Assembly (NCBI RefSeq): GCF_001577775.1
Contig: NZ_CP010835.1
Coordinates: 1,550,001 to 1,614,000 of the forward strand
Source: Pyrococcus kukulkanii
GTDB lineage: Archaea > Methanobacteriota_B > Thermococci > Thermococcales > Thermococcaceae
Direction: 5' to 3'
DNA length: 64,000 nucleotides
Shown here in pieces: positions 26,342-35,733 of this stretch (positions are counted from its first letter, which is position 1; each line of letters starts with the position of its first letter). Below the pieces are notes generated by a model. The model had not been told where the DNA came from. It ran no database searches and saw only the letters and a list, made by a program, of their open reading frames with translations. The position numbers were made by a program, and so were the translations under genes.

Positions 26342-27507
26342 ACTTCCTCACCCCGCCTGTAGCCTTCACTGTCCTCTGGTACTTCTAGGTAAGCGTTGCT
26401 TTCAACAAGGGAACTGATTATTCCACTTCCTCTCTTTTTTATGATCTTGGCCTTTCCGTCCTTGTAGTAAACTTTCACGAACTCATACCTTCCAAGTTGG
26501 CTTGGGACATCATCTTCGAGAACTGCCCTTACCTTCACCTCATAACCCCTCGCTCCAACCATCTTAGCTAAGGCGTGCTTGACGAATAGGTGGAACTGAG
26601 TGAAGACGGCAACTGGGTAACCGCTCATTATGAAAATCCTTTCACCGTAGCCGATGGGTCTTCCGGGCTTTATAGTAGTCCCGTGAAACTTTAGCTTTAC
26701 GAACTTATGGGCATAGTCCCTGTCACCAAAGGCCGAGCCCCCTGTAACTAGGACTATATCGCACTCCTTCTTGGCCCTCTCAATTACTTCTTTAATTTCC
26801 CCTTCATTATCGGGTACGACACCATAAAACACCGGCTCCCCGAAGTACGTCTTTACGAGGTTTATGAGCATTATAGAATTCGTCTCAACAATCTTCCCTT
26901 TTTCAAAGGCTTCTTCACTTGGTTCGTCCACAAGCTCGCTACCCGTGATTATTATTCCAACCTTGGGCCTTCTCTTTACTTTAACTTTTTTAATTCCAAG
27001 GGCCTTGAGCATCGCGAGATCCTGGGGCCTTAGGATTTGTCCCTTTCTCATTATAACCTCCCCTTTTTTCACATCCTCCCCTGCGAATGCGATGTTCTGG
27101 CCTGGGGCGACTGGTCTTAAGACGTATATCTTGTTGCCCTCCCTCTTTACCATCTCCTGCATTATCACGGCATTTGCCCCTTTGGGGATCTTTGCTCCAG
27201 TGAGGACCTTAATGGCTTTTCCTGGGGTAACCTCCTTCTTTGGTGCTTCTCCTGCTGGAACCTCCTCTATGACCTCAAGTTCAACTGGATTATACTCCCT
27301 TGCCTGAAAGGTGTCTTCGGCTCTAACCGCATATCCATCTACCGCCGATCTATCAAAGGGGGGCACAGTGAAAATTGAGATTATGTCTTCCGCGAGAACC
27401 CTTCCGTTTGCCTCACTCAGGGGAATTACTTCGTCCTCGACCTCGGTTAAATCTTCAAGAAGAGCTTTAAGGGCCTCTTTATATGGGATTAACTTCTTGA
27501 ACTCCAT
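26323..27507 (-). CDS. moeA: Molybdopterin molybdenumtransferase MoeA
   Basis: 394 residues. Domain order follows MoeA: N-terminal region (1-160) with ANGRVLAEDI, DRSAVDGYAV, VLTGAKIPKGANAVIMQEM and PGQNIAFAGEDVKKGE; MogA-like domain (about 175-320) with IITGSELV and LVTGGSAFGDRD; then a beta-barrel C-terminus. It inserts Mo or W into molybdopterin; in Pyrococcus the cofactor is tungsten-pterin for aldehyde oxidoreductases. Overlap with the downstream glycosyltransferase is positional only; no functional link is evident. Confidence 0.93.
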   Translation of the reverse strand: MEFKKLIPYKEALKALLEDLTEVEDEVIPLSEANGRVLAEDIISIFTVPPFDRSAVDGYAVRAEDTFQAREYNPVELEVIEEVPAGEAPKKEVTPGKAIKVLTGAKIPKGANAVIMQEMVKREGNKIYVLRPVAPGQNIAFAGEDVKKGEVIMRKGQILRPQDLAMLKALGIKKVKVKRRPKVGIIITGSELVDEPSEEAFEKGKIVETNSIMLINLVKTYFGEPVFYGVVPDNEGEIKEVIERAKKECDIVLVTGGSAFGDRDYAHKFVKLKFHGTTIKPGRPIGYGERIFIMSGYPVAVFTQFHLFVKHALAKMVGARGYEVKVRAVLEDDVPSQLGRYEFVKVYYKDGKAKIIKKRGSGIISSLVESNAYLEVPEDSEGYRRGEEVWITLY

Positions 27508-27549
27508 TTGACCACCTAGATTGAAGAATATTTTTAGGAAATTAAAATC

Positions 27550-28908
27550 TTAGTGTCTCCTAAGAAGGGCAATGTAGCTGAGGAAAGTTCCCGTTGAAAT
27601 TGTGTCTCCAAGCCCAACAGTTGATACTGGATTTGAAACTAATCTTGTAGGCACGACCACGACCTTATACTCCCTCATTCTGAGCTTCCTCTTCGCTTCC
27701 TCAAACCTCAGCTTGACGTAGTCGCTCCTCTCATTGAAAGGAACCTTAAGCCCAACTTCATAATCCTCGGGCTTGGTTATGTCGCCAAGGGATGCCCTCG
27801 CTGCAGCTAGCGTTGTTCCAAACTCTAGGCTTTTTGCAAGCTCATCCTCGTTTAGCGGGTTGTCCCTGTGAGTTATGTACATGAGGTAGTAGATCGTGTG
27901 AACCTGAAGTATCTCGAAGTTGAGCTCGTCGAGTATTATCATTCCACCCAGGATTGCATCTTCAATCCTGTTGTACGTGAATATCCTGTCCGCGAGGTCT
28001 CTATAGCCGAGAACGCTGAGTATGTATGCAATCTCAGCTTCGTCCATTCCAACGCTGTCAACGAGCGGGAATATATTCGTCACTACTTTCTTCCTAAGTT
28101 TCCTGTCTTGGATTGAGGCAAACTCTACGTGAACCTTTATGTCGGCCTCTTTGAGGGCCATTATGTCTTCCTTGGCCTTTCTTAAATAGTAGTTCGCATC
28201 CTTTCCATCCGAGTATTGAAGCCTTAATCCTTGGTATCCAGAGAGAATTGCCCCATCAACTTGCCTACCTATCTCGGGGAGGAAGGGTCTGAGTTCATCT
28301 CTAGTTTCAATTCTGCTTATGCTTTCGAACCTTGAGGAAACTATGAACCTTCCGGAGTGGGGAACCTCAATCACTTCGTCCCCAAGCTTGAACTTCATAC
28401 CCTTCCTGAACTCGAATATTCTGTTGACCTTAAGGGGATCCCCCTCCCTGTACGCCTCTTGAATTGGCCTTAGCTTAAGCTTTCCCTCCTCAACTACTGG
28501 GTATAAAACGCCTCTTCGGAATAGTTCTGCTAGCCTCTTTGGCAGGAACGGGGTATATGCTATGACCTTTTTTACCTTTAACCCGGCCATAAGGTTGGCT
28601 ATTATTCCTGCCTGTCCCCCTATTCTCTCCATGTCGTACTTGAACGTCTCATCGAACCATCTGTGCATCTCTTCGTTTGTTAAGGGGACGGCCATAGGTT
28701 TTCCAGTCTTAAGGGCATGGATTAGTCTTGCAACGAAGTCTAGGGGTTCTCTAATTTCCCTGGGATACTCTTCGATCCTCCTCCTGATTTCATCTGCTCC
28801 AAAAGAGTCAATTAAGTTTTGGACGATCTCGGCTCTTAAATTCACTATAGCATCAACGTTAGCGTTGTACGCTGTGTACGCGCTAAGCTTCCTTACTTCA
28901 TCGAGCAT
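27550..28908 (-). CDS. pfkC: ADP-dependent 6-phosphofructokinase
   Basis: 452 residues. It matches ADP-dependent kinases of Thermococcales: AYNANVDAIV near the N-terminus, GGQAGIIANLMAGL, EFASIQDRKLRKKV, and the catalytic GLGDT near the C-terminus (D435). EILQVHTIYYLMYITHRDNPL resembles the Pyrococcus PFK rather than the glucokinase. It phosphorylates fructose 6-phosphate with ADP in the modified Embden-Meyerhof pathway. GGTGATA ahead of ATG 28908 doubles as ribosome binding site and half of a glycolytic regulatory motif, so transcriptional control by TrmBL1 is likely. Confidence 0.95.
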   Translation of the reverse strand: MLDEVRKLSAYTAYNANVDAIVNLRAEIVQNLIDSFGADEIRRRIEEYPREIREPLDFVARLIHALKTGKPMAVPLTNEEMHRWFDETFKYDMERIGGQAGIIANLMAGLKVKKVIAYTPFLPKRLAELFRRGVLYPVVEEGKLKLRPIQEAYREGDPLKVNRIFEFRKGMKFKLGDEVIEVPHSGRFIVSSRFESISRIETRDELRPFLPEIGRQVDGAILSGYQGLRLQYSDGKDANYYLRKAKEDIMALKEADIKVHVEFASIQDRKLRKKVVTNIFPLVDSVGMDEAEIAYILSVLGYRDLADRIFTYNRIEDAILGGMIILDELNFEILQVHTIYYLMYITHRDNPLNEDELAKSLEFGTTLAAARASLGDITKPEDYEVGLKVPFNERSDYVKLRFEEAKRKLRMREYKVVVVPTRLVSNPVSTVGLGDTISTGTFLSYIALLRRH

Positions 28909-28912
28909 AATA

Positions 28913-28929
28913 TATCACCTACAGTGTTA
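28913..28929 (-). promoter_or_regulatory. TGM-like operator for TrmBL1 upstream of pfkC
   Basis: TATCAC-CTACA-GTGTTA on the plus strand fits the Thermococcales glycolytic motif TATCAC-N5-GTGATA at 11 of 12 defined positions. It lies 4 bases before the pfkC start and downstream of a TATA-like ttttttaaag at about 28952-28961 (minus strand), the placement where TrmBL1 represses glycolytic genes in the absence of sugar. Confidence 0.75.
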
Positions 28930-29020
28930 TTTAATCACAAGACAATCGTGCAATCCTTTAAAAAACTTTTTCAACTAACTTATAAATTAGGATGCCAGAA
29001 GTGTTCAGCTGGTGGGGCTC

Positions 29021-30025
29021 ATGGCGAGGGATGAAGTTAGGAGAATTCTTCCCGCTGATATTAAGAGGGAAGTGCTCATCAAGGATGAGAAAGCTGAAAC
29101 CAATCCAAAGTGGGGCTTTCCTCCGGACAAGAGGCCCATAGAGTTACACATGCAGTTTGGAGTTATAAACCTCGATAAACCACCCGGCCCAACGAGCCAC
29201 GAGGTCGTTGCTTGGATAAAGAAGTTATTCAACTTGGAGAAGGCGGGCCACGGTGGAACACTAGATCCAAAGGTTAGCGGAGTCTTGCCCGTAGCTTTAG
29301 AAAAGGCAACGAGGGTAGTTCAGGCCTTACTTCCAGCTGGAAAGGAGTACGTAGCTTTGATGCATCTCCACGGTGACGTTCCGGAGGATAAGATAATTAG
29401 GGTGATGAAGGAGTTCCAGGGTGAGATAATCCAGAGGCCCCCTCTTAGGAGCGCCGTCAAGAGGAGGCTGAGAACTAGGAAGGTTTACTACATAGAGATA
29501 CTTGAAATTGAGGGGAGGGACGTGCTGTTCAGGGTTGGAGTGGAGGCTGGAACTTACATAAGATCGCTTATTCACCACATAGGGCTAGCTTTGGGTGTTG
29601 GAGCTCACATGGCCGAGCTTAGGAGGACTAGGAGCGGTCCCTTCAAGGAGGATGAAACCCTCGTAACACTCCACGATCTTGTGGACTACTACCACTTCTG
29701 GAAGGAGGATGGGATTGAGGAGTACTTCAGGAAGGCAATCCAACCCATGGAGAAGGCCGTTGAGCATCTGCCTAAGGTGTGGATAAAGGACTCAGCCGTT
29801 GCCGCCGTTACGCACGGTGCCGATCTAGCGGTTCCTGGGATAGCCAAGCTTAACGCTGGGATAAAGAAGGGGGATCTAGTTGCGATAATGACGCTTAAGG
29901 ATGAGCTGGTGGCCTTGGGAAAGGCCGTGATGACAAGTCAGGAGATGCTTCAGAAGAGCAAGGGGATAGCTGTGGACGTAGAAAAGGTATTCATGCCTAG
30001 GGACTGGTATCCAAAGATGTGGTAA
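29021..30025 (+). CDS. cbf5: tRNA/rRNA pseudouridine synthase Cbf5 (TruB family)
   Basis: 334 residues from ATG 29021 with GGTGGGG upstream. The catalytic loop is AGHGGTLDPKVSGVLPV (D82), preceded by INLDKPPGPTSHEVV; a PUA domain occupies about 250-334. Cbf5 is the catalytic subunit of H/ACA RNPs with Nop10, Gar1 and L7Ae, guiding rRNA pseudouridylation, and can act alone on tRNA U55. The N-terminal extension EVRRILPADIKREVLIKD is typical of the archaeal protein. Its TATA-like ttataaatt (about 28980) is divergent from the pfkC promoter. Confidence 0.95.
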   Translation: MARDEVRRILPADIKREVLIKDEKAETNPKWGFPPDKRPIELHMQFGVINLDKPPGPTSHEVVAWIKKLFNLEKAGHGGTLDPKVSGVLPVALEKATRVVQALLPAGKEYVALMHLHGDVPEDKIIRVMKEFQGEIIQRPPLRSAVKRRLRTRKVYYIEILEIEGRDVLFRVGVEAGTYIRSLIHHIGLALGVGAHMAELRRTRSGPFKEDETLVTLHDLVDYYHFWKEDGIEEYFRKAIQPMEKAVEHLPKVWIKDSAVAAVTHGADLAVPGIAKLNAGIKKGDLVAIMTLKDELVALGKAVMTSQEMLQKSKGIAVDVEKVFMPRDWYPKMW

Positions 30026-30128
30026 ATGCCGTGGTTAATTTTTTTGTTGTTCCTATCTGATTTTAGAATCGTGGAAGCAGAAACATATAAACACTATTTG
30101 GTAATAATTTATCCCTTGGTGGACTAGC

Positions 30129-30380
30129 ATGGAAACCCGAAAGTGTCCTTTATGTGGCGGAATCATGGTCAAAAGCAAGAGCAAGACCGGAGGATACGCC
30201 CGCTACTTCTGGCAACCGCCATGGAAGAGCAAGACCACTGGGCTTTTAAGGCCTGTTTTGGAAGCAACTCCCTGGCTCTGCCTTGATTGCGGGGCTGTGA
30301 TAGCCTACATTGAGGATGAAAAACTTCAAATCCTAAGGGAAGAGTTCGAAGAAGAAAAGCTCAAGGGTGTTCGGAGTTGA
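30129..30380 (+). CDS. Small zinc-ribbon protein
   Basis: 83 residues. Two Cys pairs, CPLCGG (about 6-11) and CLDCGA (about 51-56), form a likely zinc ribbon, with a basic/aromatic region YARYFWQPPWKSKTTG between them. The C-terminus is acidic and helical. Function unknown. ATG follows a weak GGTGGA site, and an AT-rich aacatataaacac promoter element lies about 40 bases upstream. The end overlaps the next gene by 4 bases, so they are probably co-translated. Confidence 0.75.
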   Translation: METRKCPLCGGIMVKSKSKTGGYARYFWQPPWKSKTTGLLRPVLEATPWLCLDCGAVIAYIEDEKLQILREEFEEEKLKGVRS

Positions 30381-30745
30381 AGGTTTACGCGATAGGCTTC
30401 AACCCTCAGGAAGTTGAAGAGTTAAAGAAAATCCTGGGAATGGAAGTTTTATGCATTCCGGAGTACTGCAGGGACTGGGCTCTCGCTTCAATAGTATCTC
30501 AGGAAAAGCTTGAGGGAAGGTGCGATTGGCACTTCAGGAAGTTCATAATAATCCACGAGGCCACGAATGAAGAAATAAAGAAAATCTTGGAGGCTGTAAA
30601 GCGGAAATTTGAGAATGTTATATTCGCAACAACCACACCAACTTCGCTAACTTGGAGGCTTGAACACCTGCTCAACGAGCTAATAAGGGAGGATGAGTAC
30701 TTCAAAAACTTAAGGATGAGAAGAGGCCCCTATCTAGAGCTCTGA
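30377..30745 (+). CDS. DUF3783 family protein
   Basis: 122 residues beginning at TTG 30377, which overlaps the zinc-ribbon stop. The fold looks like a small alpha/beta domain (VYAIGFNPQEVEELKKIL, then RKFIIIHEATNEEIKKILEAVKR and VIFATTTPTSLTWRLEHLLNEL), matching DUF3783. No catalytic motif is apparent and the role is unknown. The 3' end overlaps the convergent lipoprotein gene by 16 bases. Confidence 0.7.
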   Translation: MKVYAIGFNPQEVEELKKILGMEVLCIPEYCRDWALASIVSQEKLEGRCDWHFRKFIIIHEATNEEIKKILEAVKRKFENVIFATTTPTSLTWRLEHLLNELIREDEYFKNLRMRRGPYLEL

Positions 30746-31233
30746 CAGTTCTCCTTTACTTCTACCTCAAACTCTTTCTTCAGTATCCCCCTCCAGAAAT
30801 CTATATCTTTACTCGCAACCCCTCTAGTATCATAGATTACCTCGAGCCTGTACTTTTCTTCCTTCGTGACGTTCCACCAGCATAAGTCAATTCTGTATTC
30901 CGTGCTCATGCTGTCTCCGGGCTTCAGGTCAACGACGCTTTCATTTCCTAAGGGTAGGTAAGTTGGGACCCGTCCCATAAACTCCAGCTCTTCATTGCCC
31001 TTTAACAGCCTGTACTTCACCGTTATAAAGTAGATCGGCCTCGCAACCCTAATCGTCTTATTGCCGATATTTGTGACTTCTATCCTGGCCAAGTACTGGT
31101 TGTTCTTATCGTAGTGCAACTCAACTTTCAGATCAATCTCTCCGAACTTTGAGGGCGTAGTCGTTTGCTCCTGCCCTATACACCCAACCATTAGTACAAC
31201 TAACGCTATTAGGAATAGCGAACTGATCCTCAT
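30730..31233 (-). CDS. Lipoprotein of unknown function
   Basis: 167 residues from ATG 31233. MRISSLFLIALVVLMVGC is a signal peptide with a lipobox-like MVGC (C18), followed by a Q/T-rich spacer. The rest is beta-rich and resembles an immunoglobulin-like or CARDB-type domain (LARIEVTNIGNKTIRVARPIYFITVKY). No ribosome binding site is visible; a TATA-like ttatttaag about 30 bases upstream suggests a leaderless transcript. Presumably anchored on the outer face of the membrane. Confidence 0.75.
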   Translation of the reverse strand: MRISSLFLIALVVLMVGCIGQEQTTTPSKFGEIDLKVELHYDKNNQYLARIEVTNIGNKTIRVARPIYFITVKYRLLKGNEELEFMGRVPTYLPLGNESVVDLKPGDSMSTEYRIDLCWWNVTKEEKYRLEVIYDTRGVASKDIDFWRGILKKEFEVEVKENCQSSR

Positions 31234-31283
31234 GGGTAAAAATATCCACAAATCCTTAAATAACTTCTGGCAGATGCTAGACC

Positions 31284-31871
31284 ATGCCTCACTACTACTC
31301 GCGGGAACCTCAAACTCCTCTGAAAACCAAAACAATTGAAGTCTGCATTAGGGGTTACTGCTTTAAGTTTATAACGGCTAGCGGCGTCTTTTCCTTTGGC
31401 AAGCTTGACAGGGGGACTGAATTATTAATAGAGAGTATGTTCCTTGATCCACGATGGCGAGTTCTCGACTTAGGCTGTGGCTACGGTGCAATAGGAATAG
31501 TGGCATCGAGATTTGTTGACTACGTTGTCATGACTGACGTAAACAGAAGGGCGGTGATGATAGCAAGGAAGAATCTAAAACTGAACAACGTTAGGAACGC
31601 TGAAGTTAGGTACGGCGACCTGTACGAGCCCGTCAAGGGAGAGAAGTTCAATTCAATAATCACTAACCCCCCAGTTCATGCGGGAAAGGATGTTCTTGAA
31701 AGAATAATAAGGGAAGCACCGCTGTACCTTGAAGACGGTGGCCTCTTGCAGATGGTTATAAAGACGAAGCAAGGAGCGAGGTGGGTAAAGGAGGTCATGG
31801 AGGACACTTTTACCGAAGTTATTGAGCTGGCTAAGGGTAGTGGCTACAGGGTTTACGCTGGGAAGAAATAG
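31284..31871 (+). CDS. Class I SAM-dependent methyltransferase (RsmC-like)
   Basis: 195 residues. SAM-binding motif I is VLDLGCGYGAIGIVAS (about 53-68), and the catalytic NPPVHAG (about 126-132) is the NPPxH variant of N-methyltransferases acting on a base amino group. The N-terminal FKFITASGVFSFGKLDRGTELLIE matches archaeal MJ0882-type enzymes. Target nucleic acid unknown, possibly rRNA guanine N2. Divergent from the lipoprotein gene, with only about 50 bases between starts. Confidence 0.85.
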   Translation: MPHYYSREPQTPLKTKTIEVCIRGYCFKFITASGVFSFGKLDRGTELLIESMFLDPRWRVLDLGCGYGAIGIVASRFVDYVVMTDVNRRAVMIARKNLKLNNVRNAEVRYGDLYEPVKGEKFNSIITNPPVHAGKDVLERIIREAPLYLEDGGLLQMVIKTKQGARWVKEVMEDTFTEVIELAKGSGYRVYAGKK

Positions 31872-31952
31872 TTATAAACGCATCACGTTGAATGGTATCG
31901 AGGGTAAAGTTTATTAAAGGCTTAATGCAGGACACCTTCACCGAGTGGGAGT

Positions 31953-32039
31953 GCCGGGATAGCCCAGCCTGGTAGGGCGCGGGCCTTGAGAGCCCGTGGG
32001 CGTTTGCCCGCCGGGGTTCAAATCCCCGTCCCGGCGCCA
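31953..32039 (+). tRNA. tRNA-Ser (anticodon TGA)
   Basis: Acceptor stem GCCGGGA pairs with TCCCGGC, discriminator G, and the 3' CCA is encoded. Anticodon stem CGGGC/GCCCG encloses loop CTTGAGA (anticodon TGA). A long variable arm GGGC-gttt-GCCC and T arm CGGGG-TTCAAAT-CCCCG confirm a class II serine tRNA. A TATA-like tttattaaagg lies about 40 bases upstream. Confidence 0.95.
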
Positions 32040-32070
32040 GAATTATCCTTATAATTTGAGGGGTGGTAAA

Positions 32071-32517
32071 ATGGCCGATTTCAGGCATATAGTTCGTGTT
32101 GCGGGAGTTGATTTGGATGGACACAAGCAATTAAGGTGGGCGCTCACCGCTATCAAGGGAGTCGGCATTAACTTCGCCACAATGGTCTGCAGAGTTGCAG
32201 GGCTTGATCCATTCATGAAGGCGGGCTACCTCACTGACGAGCAGGTCAAGAAGATAGAGGAAATTCTTGCCGATCCAGTTACCCACGGAATCCCGAGGTG
32301 GGCAGTTAACAGGCCGAAGGACTATGAGACCGGTAAGGATCTGCACCTCATTACTGCCAAGCTTGACATGGCCATAAGAGAGGACATCATGAGGCTCAGG
32401 AGGATAAGGGCCTACAGGGGTATCAGGCACGAGCTTGGTCTACCAGTTAGGGGTCAGAGGACTAGGTCCAACTTCAGGAGAGGTCAGACAGTTGGTGTGA
32501 GCAGGAAGAAGAAGTGA
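32071..32517 (+). CDS. rps13: Small ribosomal subunit protein S13
   Basis: 148 residues from ATG 32071, preceded by [37 protein letters not shown] at the N-terminus and [24 protein letters not shown] near the C-terminus are the S13 hallmarks. It contacts the 16S head and P-site tRNA and bridges to the large subunit. First gene of the S13-S4-S11-Rpo3 operon and located 31 bases after tRNA-Ser. Confidence 0.97.
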   Translation: MADFRHIVRVAGVDLDGHKQLRWALTAIKGVGINFATMVCRVAGLDPFMKAGYLTDEQVKKIEEILADPVTHGIPRWAVNRPKDYETGKDLHLITAKLDMAIREDIMRLRRIRAYRGIRHELGLPVRGQRTRSNFRRGQTVGVSRKKK

Positions 32518-32531
32518 TGGGGTGGTGAGAA

Positions 32532-33074
32532 ATGGGAGATCCTAAGAGGCAGAGAAAGAAGTACGAGACTCCGCCTCACCCATGGATTAAGGAGAGGCTC
32601 GACAGGGAAAGGGTGCTAATGGACAAGTACGAGCTGAAGAACAAGAAGGAGCTCTGGAAGCACGAGACCCAGCTTAAGAACTTCAGAAGAAGGGCAAGAA
32701 GGCTGCTAGCTGCAAGAGGTAAGCAGGCCGAGATCGAGAGACAACAGTTGCTCGCCAGACTTAAGAGGCTTGGCCTCCTTCCTGAGGATGCCGTCCTCGA
32801 TGACGTTCTCTCCCTGACAATCGAGGACATCCTTGAGAGGAGGCTACAGACGATAGTCTACAAGAAGGGACTGGCTAGGACAATGAGGCAGGCTAGGCAG
32901 CTCATAGTTCATGGTCACATTGAGGTCAACGGCCAGATAATAAGGTCACCAAGCTACCTTGTCCTTAAGGAAGAGGAGGACACGATTACCTATGCAAGAA
33001 CATCACCTTTCGCAAACCCACAGCACCCCGAGAGGATGATGATTGAGAAGGCTAAGCAGGGTGGTGAGGCATGA
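32532..33074 (+). CDS. rps4: Small ribosomal subunit protein S4
   Basis: 180 residues; ATG follows GGTGGTGAG. The S4 RNA-binding domain spans [42 protein letters not shown] (about 100-145). S4 binds 16S rRNA early in 30S assembly. The stop overlaps the S11 start by 4 bases. Length and order match other Thermococcales. Confidence 0.97.
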   Translation: MGDPKRQRKKYETPPHPWIKERLDRERVLMDKYELKNKKELWKHETQLKNFRRRARRLLAARGKQAEIERQQLLARLKRLGLLPEDAVLDDVLSLTIEDILERRLQTIVYKKGLARTMRQARQLIVHGHIEVNGQIIRSPSYLVLKEEEDTITYARTSPFANPQHPERMMIEKAKQGGEA

Positions 33075-33484
33075 GCGAGGAGCAGGTTAACATCAAGAAG
33101 AAGGAGAAGTGGGGAATTGCTCACATCTACTCAAGCTACAACAACACGATAATCCACATCACCGACATCACCGGGGCTGAAACGATAAGCAGGTGGAGCG
33201 GTGGTATGGTAGTTAAGGCTGACAGGGATGAGCCCTCACCTTATGCAGCTATGATCGCTGCAAAGAGGGCCGCTGAGGAGGCCCTTGAGAAGGGAATCAT
33301 TGGGGTTCACATAAGGGTAAGGGCCCCAGGAGGAAGTAAGAGTAAGACCCCAGGGCCCGGAGCCCAGGCGGCAATTAGAGCTCTAGCTAGGGCTGGCCTC
33401 AAGATAGGCAGGGTTGAAGACGTAACGCCGATACCCCACGACGGTACTAGGCCTAAGGGCGGTAGGAGAGGTAGGCGTGTCTGA
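33071..33484 (+). CDS. rps11: Small ribosomal subunit protein S11
   Basis: 137 residues. [24 protein letters not shown] and the C-terminal [22 protein letters not shown] are S11-specific. It forms part of the 30S platform near the mRNA exit. ATG overlaps the S4 stop. Followed by 32 bases before Rpo3. Confidence 0.97.
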   Translation: MSEEQVNIKKKEKWGIAHIYSSYNNTIIHITDITGAETISRWSGGMVVKADRDEPSPYAAMIAAKRAAEEALEKGIIGVHIRVRAPGGSKSKTPGPGAQAAIRALARAGLKIGRVEDVTPIPHDGTRPKGGRRGRRV

Positions 33485-33516
33485 TCCCTCTATTTTATTT
33501 TCCTGGAGGAGTGGAA

Positions 33517-34296
33517 ATGGTTGAGGTTGAGATTCTCGAAAAGAGGGATGACTCAATTAAGTTCATTTTAAAGGGTGTTCACGTTGCCTTTGCAAACGCC
33601 CTAAGAAGAACTATTCTTGCTGAGGTTCCAACGTTTGCCGTGGATGAGGTTGAGTTCTATGAGAATGACTCAGCGCTCTTCGATGAGATTATAGCCCACA
33701 GGCTCGCTATGATCCCGCTCACAACCCCGGTTGACAGGTTTGAGCTTGATGCCCTTGAGCTTGATGATTACACTGTAACGCTTTCCCTTGAAGCTGAGGG
33801 TCCAGCGATAGTTTATTCTGGTGACTTAAAGAGCGATGATCCTGATGTTAAGCCCGTGACTCCAGATATTCCAATAGTTAAGCTGGCCAAGGGTCAGAGG
33901 CTCGTGTTTAATGCATACGCGAAGCTCGGAAGGGGAAAGGATCACGCAAAGTGGCAGCCGGGCTTTGTGTACTACAAGTACTACACTAAGATCCACATAA
34001 GCAAGGAGATCGAGGGCTGGGAAAAGCTGAAGAAGCTTGCTAAGAAGAGAGGGTTACCCGTAGAGGAAACGGATTCTGAGGTTATAGTAACTACAATAAA
34101 GCCCTTCTACATTCCAAAGGAATTTGAGGAATACGAAGGAGATAAGATTTGGGAAGAGATAGTGCCCGACACTTACGTTTTCACGGTTGAAACTAATGGA
34201 GAACTTCCCGTTGAGGAGATAGTTAGCATTGCGCTCAAGATACTCATGAGGAAGGCCGATAGGTTTATAAATGAACTTCAAAGATTAGCTGGATGA
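33517..34296 (+). CDS. rpo3: DNA-directed RNA polymerase subunit Rpo3 (D)
   Basis: 259 residues from ATG 33517 after GGAGGAG; the GTG at 33511 is rejected. [29 protein letters not shown] is the alpha-like dimerisation signature shared with eukaryotic Rpb3 and bacterial alpha. Rpo3 forms the assembly platform with Rpo11, Rpo10 and Rpo12. The protein contains no cysteine, so unlike Sulfolobus Rpo3 it cannot hold a 4Fe-4S cluster. It closes the S13 operon and is followed at once by tRNA-Leu. Confidence 0.96.
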   Translation: MVEVEILEKRDDSIKFILKGVHVAFANALRRTILAEVPTFAVDEVEFYENDSALFDEIIAHRLAMIPLTTPVDRFELDALELDDYTVTLSLEAEGPAIVYSGDLKSDDPDVKPVTPDIPIVKLAKGQRLVFNAYAKLGRGKDHAKWQPGFVYYKYYTKIHISKEIEGWEKLKKLAKKRGLPVEETDSEVIVTTIKPFYIPKEFEEYEGDKIWEEIVPDTYVFTVETNGELPVEEIVSIALKILMRKADRFINELQRLAG

Positions 34297-34301
34297 CCTG
34301 A

Positions 34302-34389
34302 GCGGGGGTTGCCGAGCCTGGTCAAAGGCGCGGGATTTAGGGTCCCGTCCCGTAGGGGTTCCGGGGTTCAAATCCCCGCCCCCGCACCA
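34302..34389 (+). tRNA. tRNA-Leu (anticodon TAG)
   Basis: Acceptor GCGGGGG pairs with CCCCCGC, discriminator A and encoded CCA. Anticodon stem CGGGA/TCCCG flanks a loop with TAG; variable arm CCCGTAGGGG and T arm CGGGG-TTCAAAT-CCCCG fit class II tRNA-Leu. It lies 5 bases after the rpo3 stop, so it may be processed from the ribosomal protein transcript. Confidence 0.95.
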
Positions 34390-34458
34390 CACTTTCACGC
34401 TCACCCCGCCCTTGTCGGTTTCCCTGCGGCGAGATAATAGCTTAAGGAGGATGGCTTT

Positions 34459-34821
34459 ATGAAGAGGACTGGTCCAACTGATCCAAACCTTAGAAGGCTC
34501 ATTCGCTTCCTAAGGAAGAAGTCAAATGAGCAGGGTGTAAAGATCTGGAAGGACATAGCTTGGAGGCTTGAAAGGCCCAGAAGGCAGAGGGCAGAGGTCA
34601 ACGTCAGTAAGATAAACAGGTACGCAAGGGAGGGTGAAATGATAGTAGTTCCTGGGAGCGTCCTTGGTGCTGGAAGGCTCGAGAAGAAGGTTATTGTTGC
34701 GGCATGGAAGTTCAGTGAGACCGCAAGGAGGAAGATCATTGAAGCTGGGGGAGAGGCAATAACAATTGAGGAGCTCGTCGAGAGGAACCCGAAGGGAAGT
34801 GGAGTAAGGATAATGGAGTGA
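34459..34821 (+). CDS. rpl18e: Large ribosomal subunit protein L18e
   Basis: 120 residues. [22 protein letters not shown] and the block [31 protein letters not shown] identify L18e, related to bacterial L15. ATG follows AAGGAGGA. First gene of the L18e-L13-S9-Rpo10 operon. Confidence 0.96.
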   Translation: MKRTGPTDPNLRRLIRFLRKKSNEQGVKIWKDIAWRLERPRRQRAEVNVSKINRYAREGEMIVVPGSVLGAGRLEKKVIVAAWKFSETARRKIIEAGGEAITIEELVERNPKGSGVRIME

Positions 34822-34827
34822 TGAGCC

Positions 34828-35256
34828 ATGAGGATTATTAACGCTGATGGTTTAATCCTTGGAAGGCTTGCTTCAAAAGTTGCAAAGATGCTCCTTGAGG
34901 GCGAGGAGGTTGTGATAGTCAACGCTGAGAAGGCTGTAATAACGGGCAACAGGGATGTTATATTCAAGAAGTACAAGCAGAGGACAGAACTCAGAACCTT
35001 GACGAATCCCAGGAGGGGTCCCTTCTATCCAAAAAGGAGCGATGAAATTGTGAGGAGGACTATCAGAGGAATGCTCCCATGGAAGACCGACAGGGGGAGG
35101 AAGGCCTTCAAGAGGCTTAAGGTGTACGTCGGCGTTCCAAAGGAGTTCCAGGGGAAGCAGCTTGAGACAATAATGGAGGCCCATGTTTCAAGGCTCTCAA
35201 GACCAAAATATGTCACAGTTGGTGAGGTTGCCAAGTTCTTGGGAGGAAAGTTCTGA
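34828..35256 (+). CDS. rpl13: Large ribosomal subunit protein L13
   Basis: 142 residues. [40 protein letters not shown] and [26 protein letters not shown] are L13 signatures. Starts 6 bases after L18e with GATGAGCC upstream. An early 50S assembly protein. Confidence 0.96.
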   Translation: MRIINADGLILGRLASKVAKMLLEGEEVVIVNAEKAVITGNRDVIFKKYKQRTELRTLTNPRRGPFYPKRSDEIVRRTIRGMLPWKTDRGRKAFKRLKVYVGVPKEFQGKQLETIMEAHVSRLSRPKYVTVGEVAKFLGGKF

Positions 35257-35266
35257 GGTGGTGTGA

Positions 35267-35674
35267 ATGAGGATTATCCAGACTACTGGTAAGAGGAAGA
35301 CCGCTATCGCGAGGGCGGTTATTAGGGAAGGTAAGGGTAGGGTTAGGATCAACGGGAAGCCCGTTGAAATTATCGAGCCAGAGATCGCAAGGTTCACGAT
35401 CCTTGAGCCTCTAATCCTTGCCGGGGAGGAGATATGGAACAGCGTTGATATCGACGTTAAGGTTCAGGGTGGAGGTTTCATGGGTCAGGCCGAGGCCGCT
35501 AGGATTGCAATAGCTAGGGCACTAGTTGAGTGGACTGGGGATATGAATCTCAAGGAGAAGTTCATGAAGTACGACAGGACAATGCTCGTTGGAGATCCTA
35601 GAAGGACAGAGCCCCACAAGCCCAACAGGTCAACCAAGGGTCCAAGAGCGAAGAGGCAGAAGAGCTATCGTTGA
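35267..35674 (+). CDS. rps9: Small ribosomal subunit protein S9
   Basis: 135 residues. [30 protein letters not shown] at the N-terminus and the basic tail [17 protein letters not shown], whose last residues reach the P-site tRNA, identify S9. ATG follows GAGGTGGTG. Confidence 0.97.
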   Translation: MRIIQTTGKRKTAIARAVIREGKGRVRINGKPVEIIEPEIARFTILEPLILAGEEIWNSVDIDVKVQGGGFMGQAEAARIAIARALVEWTGDMNLKEKFMKYDRTMLVGDPRRTEPHKPNRSTKGPRAKRQKSYR

Positions 35675-35733
35675 TCTTCTTCCGTTAATTTTAAAAACTC
35701 TTTATTATCGAAAAGCGAGTGGGGTGTTAGTCC

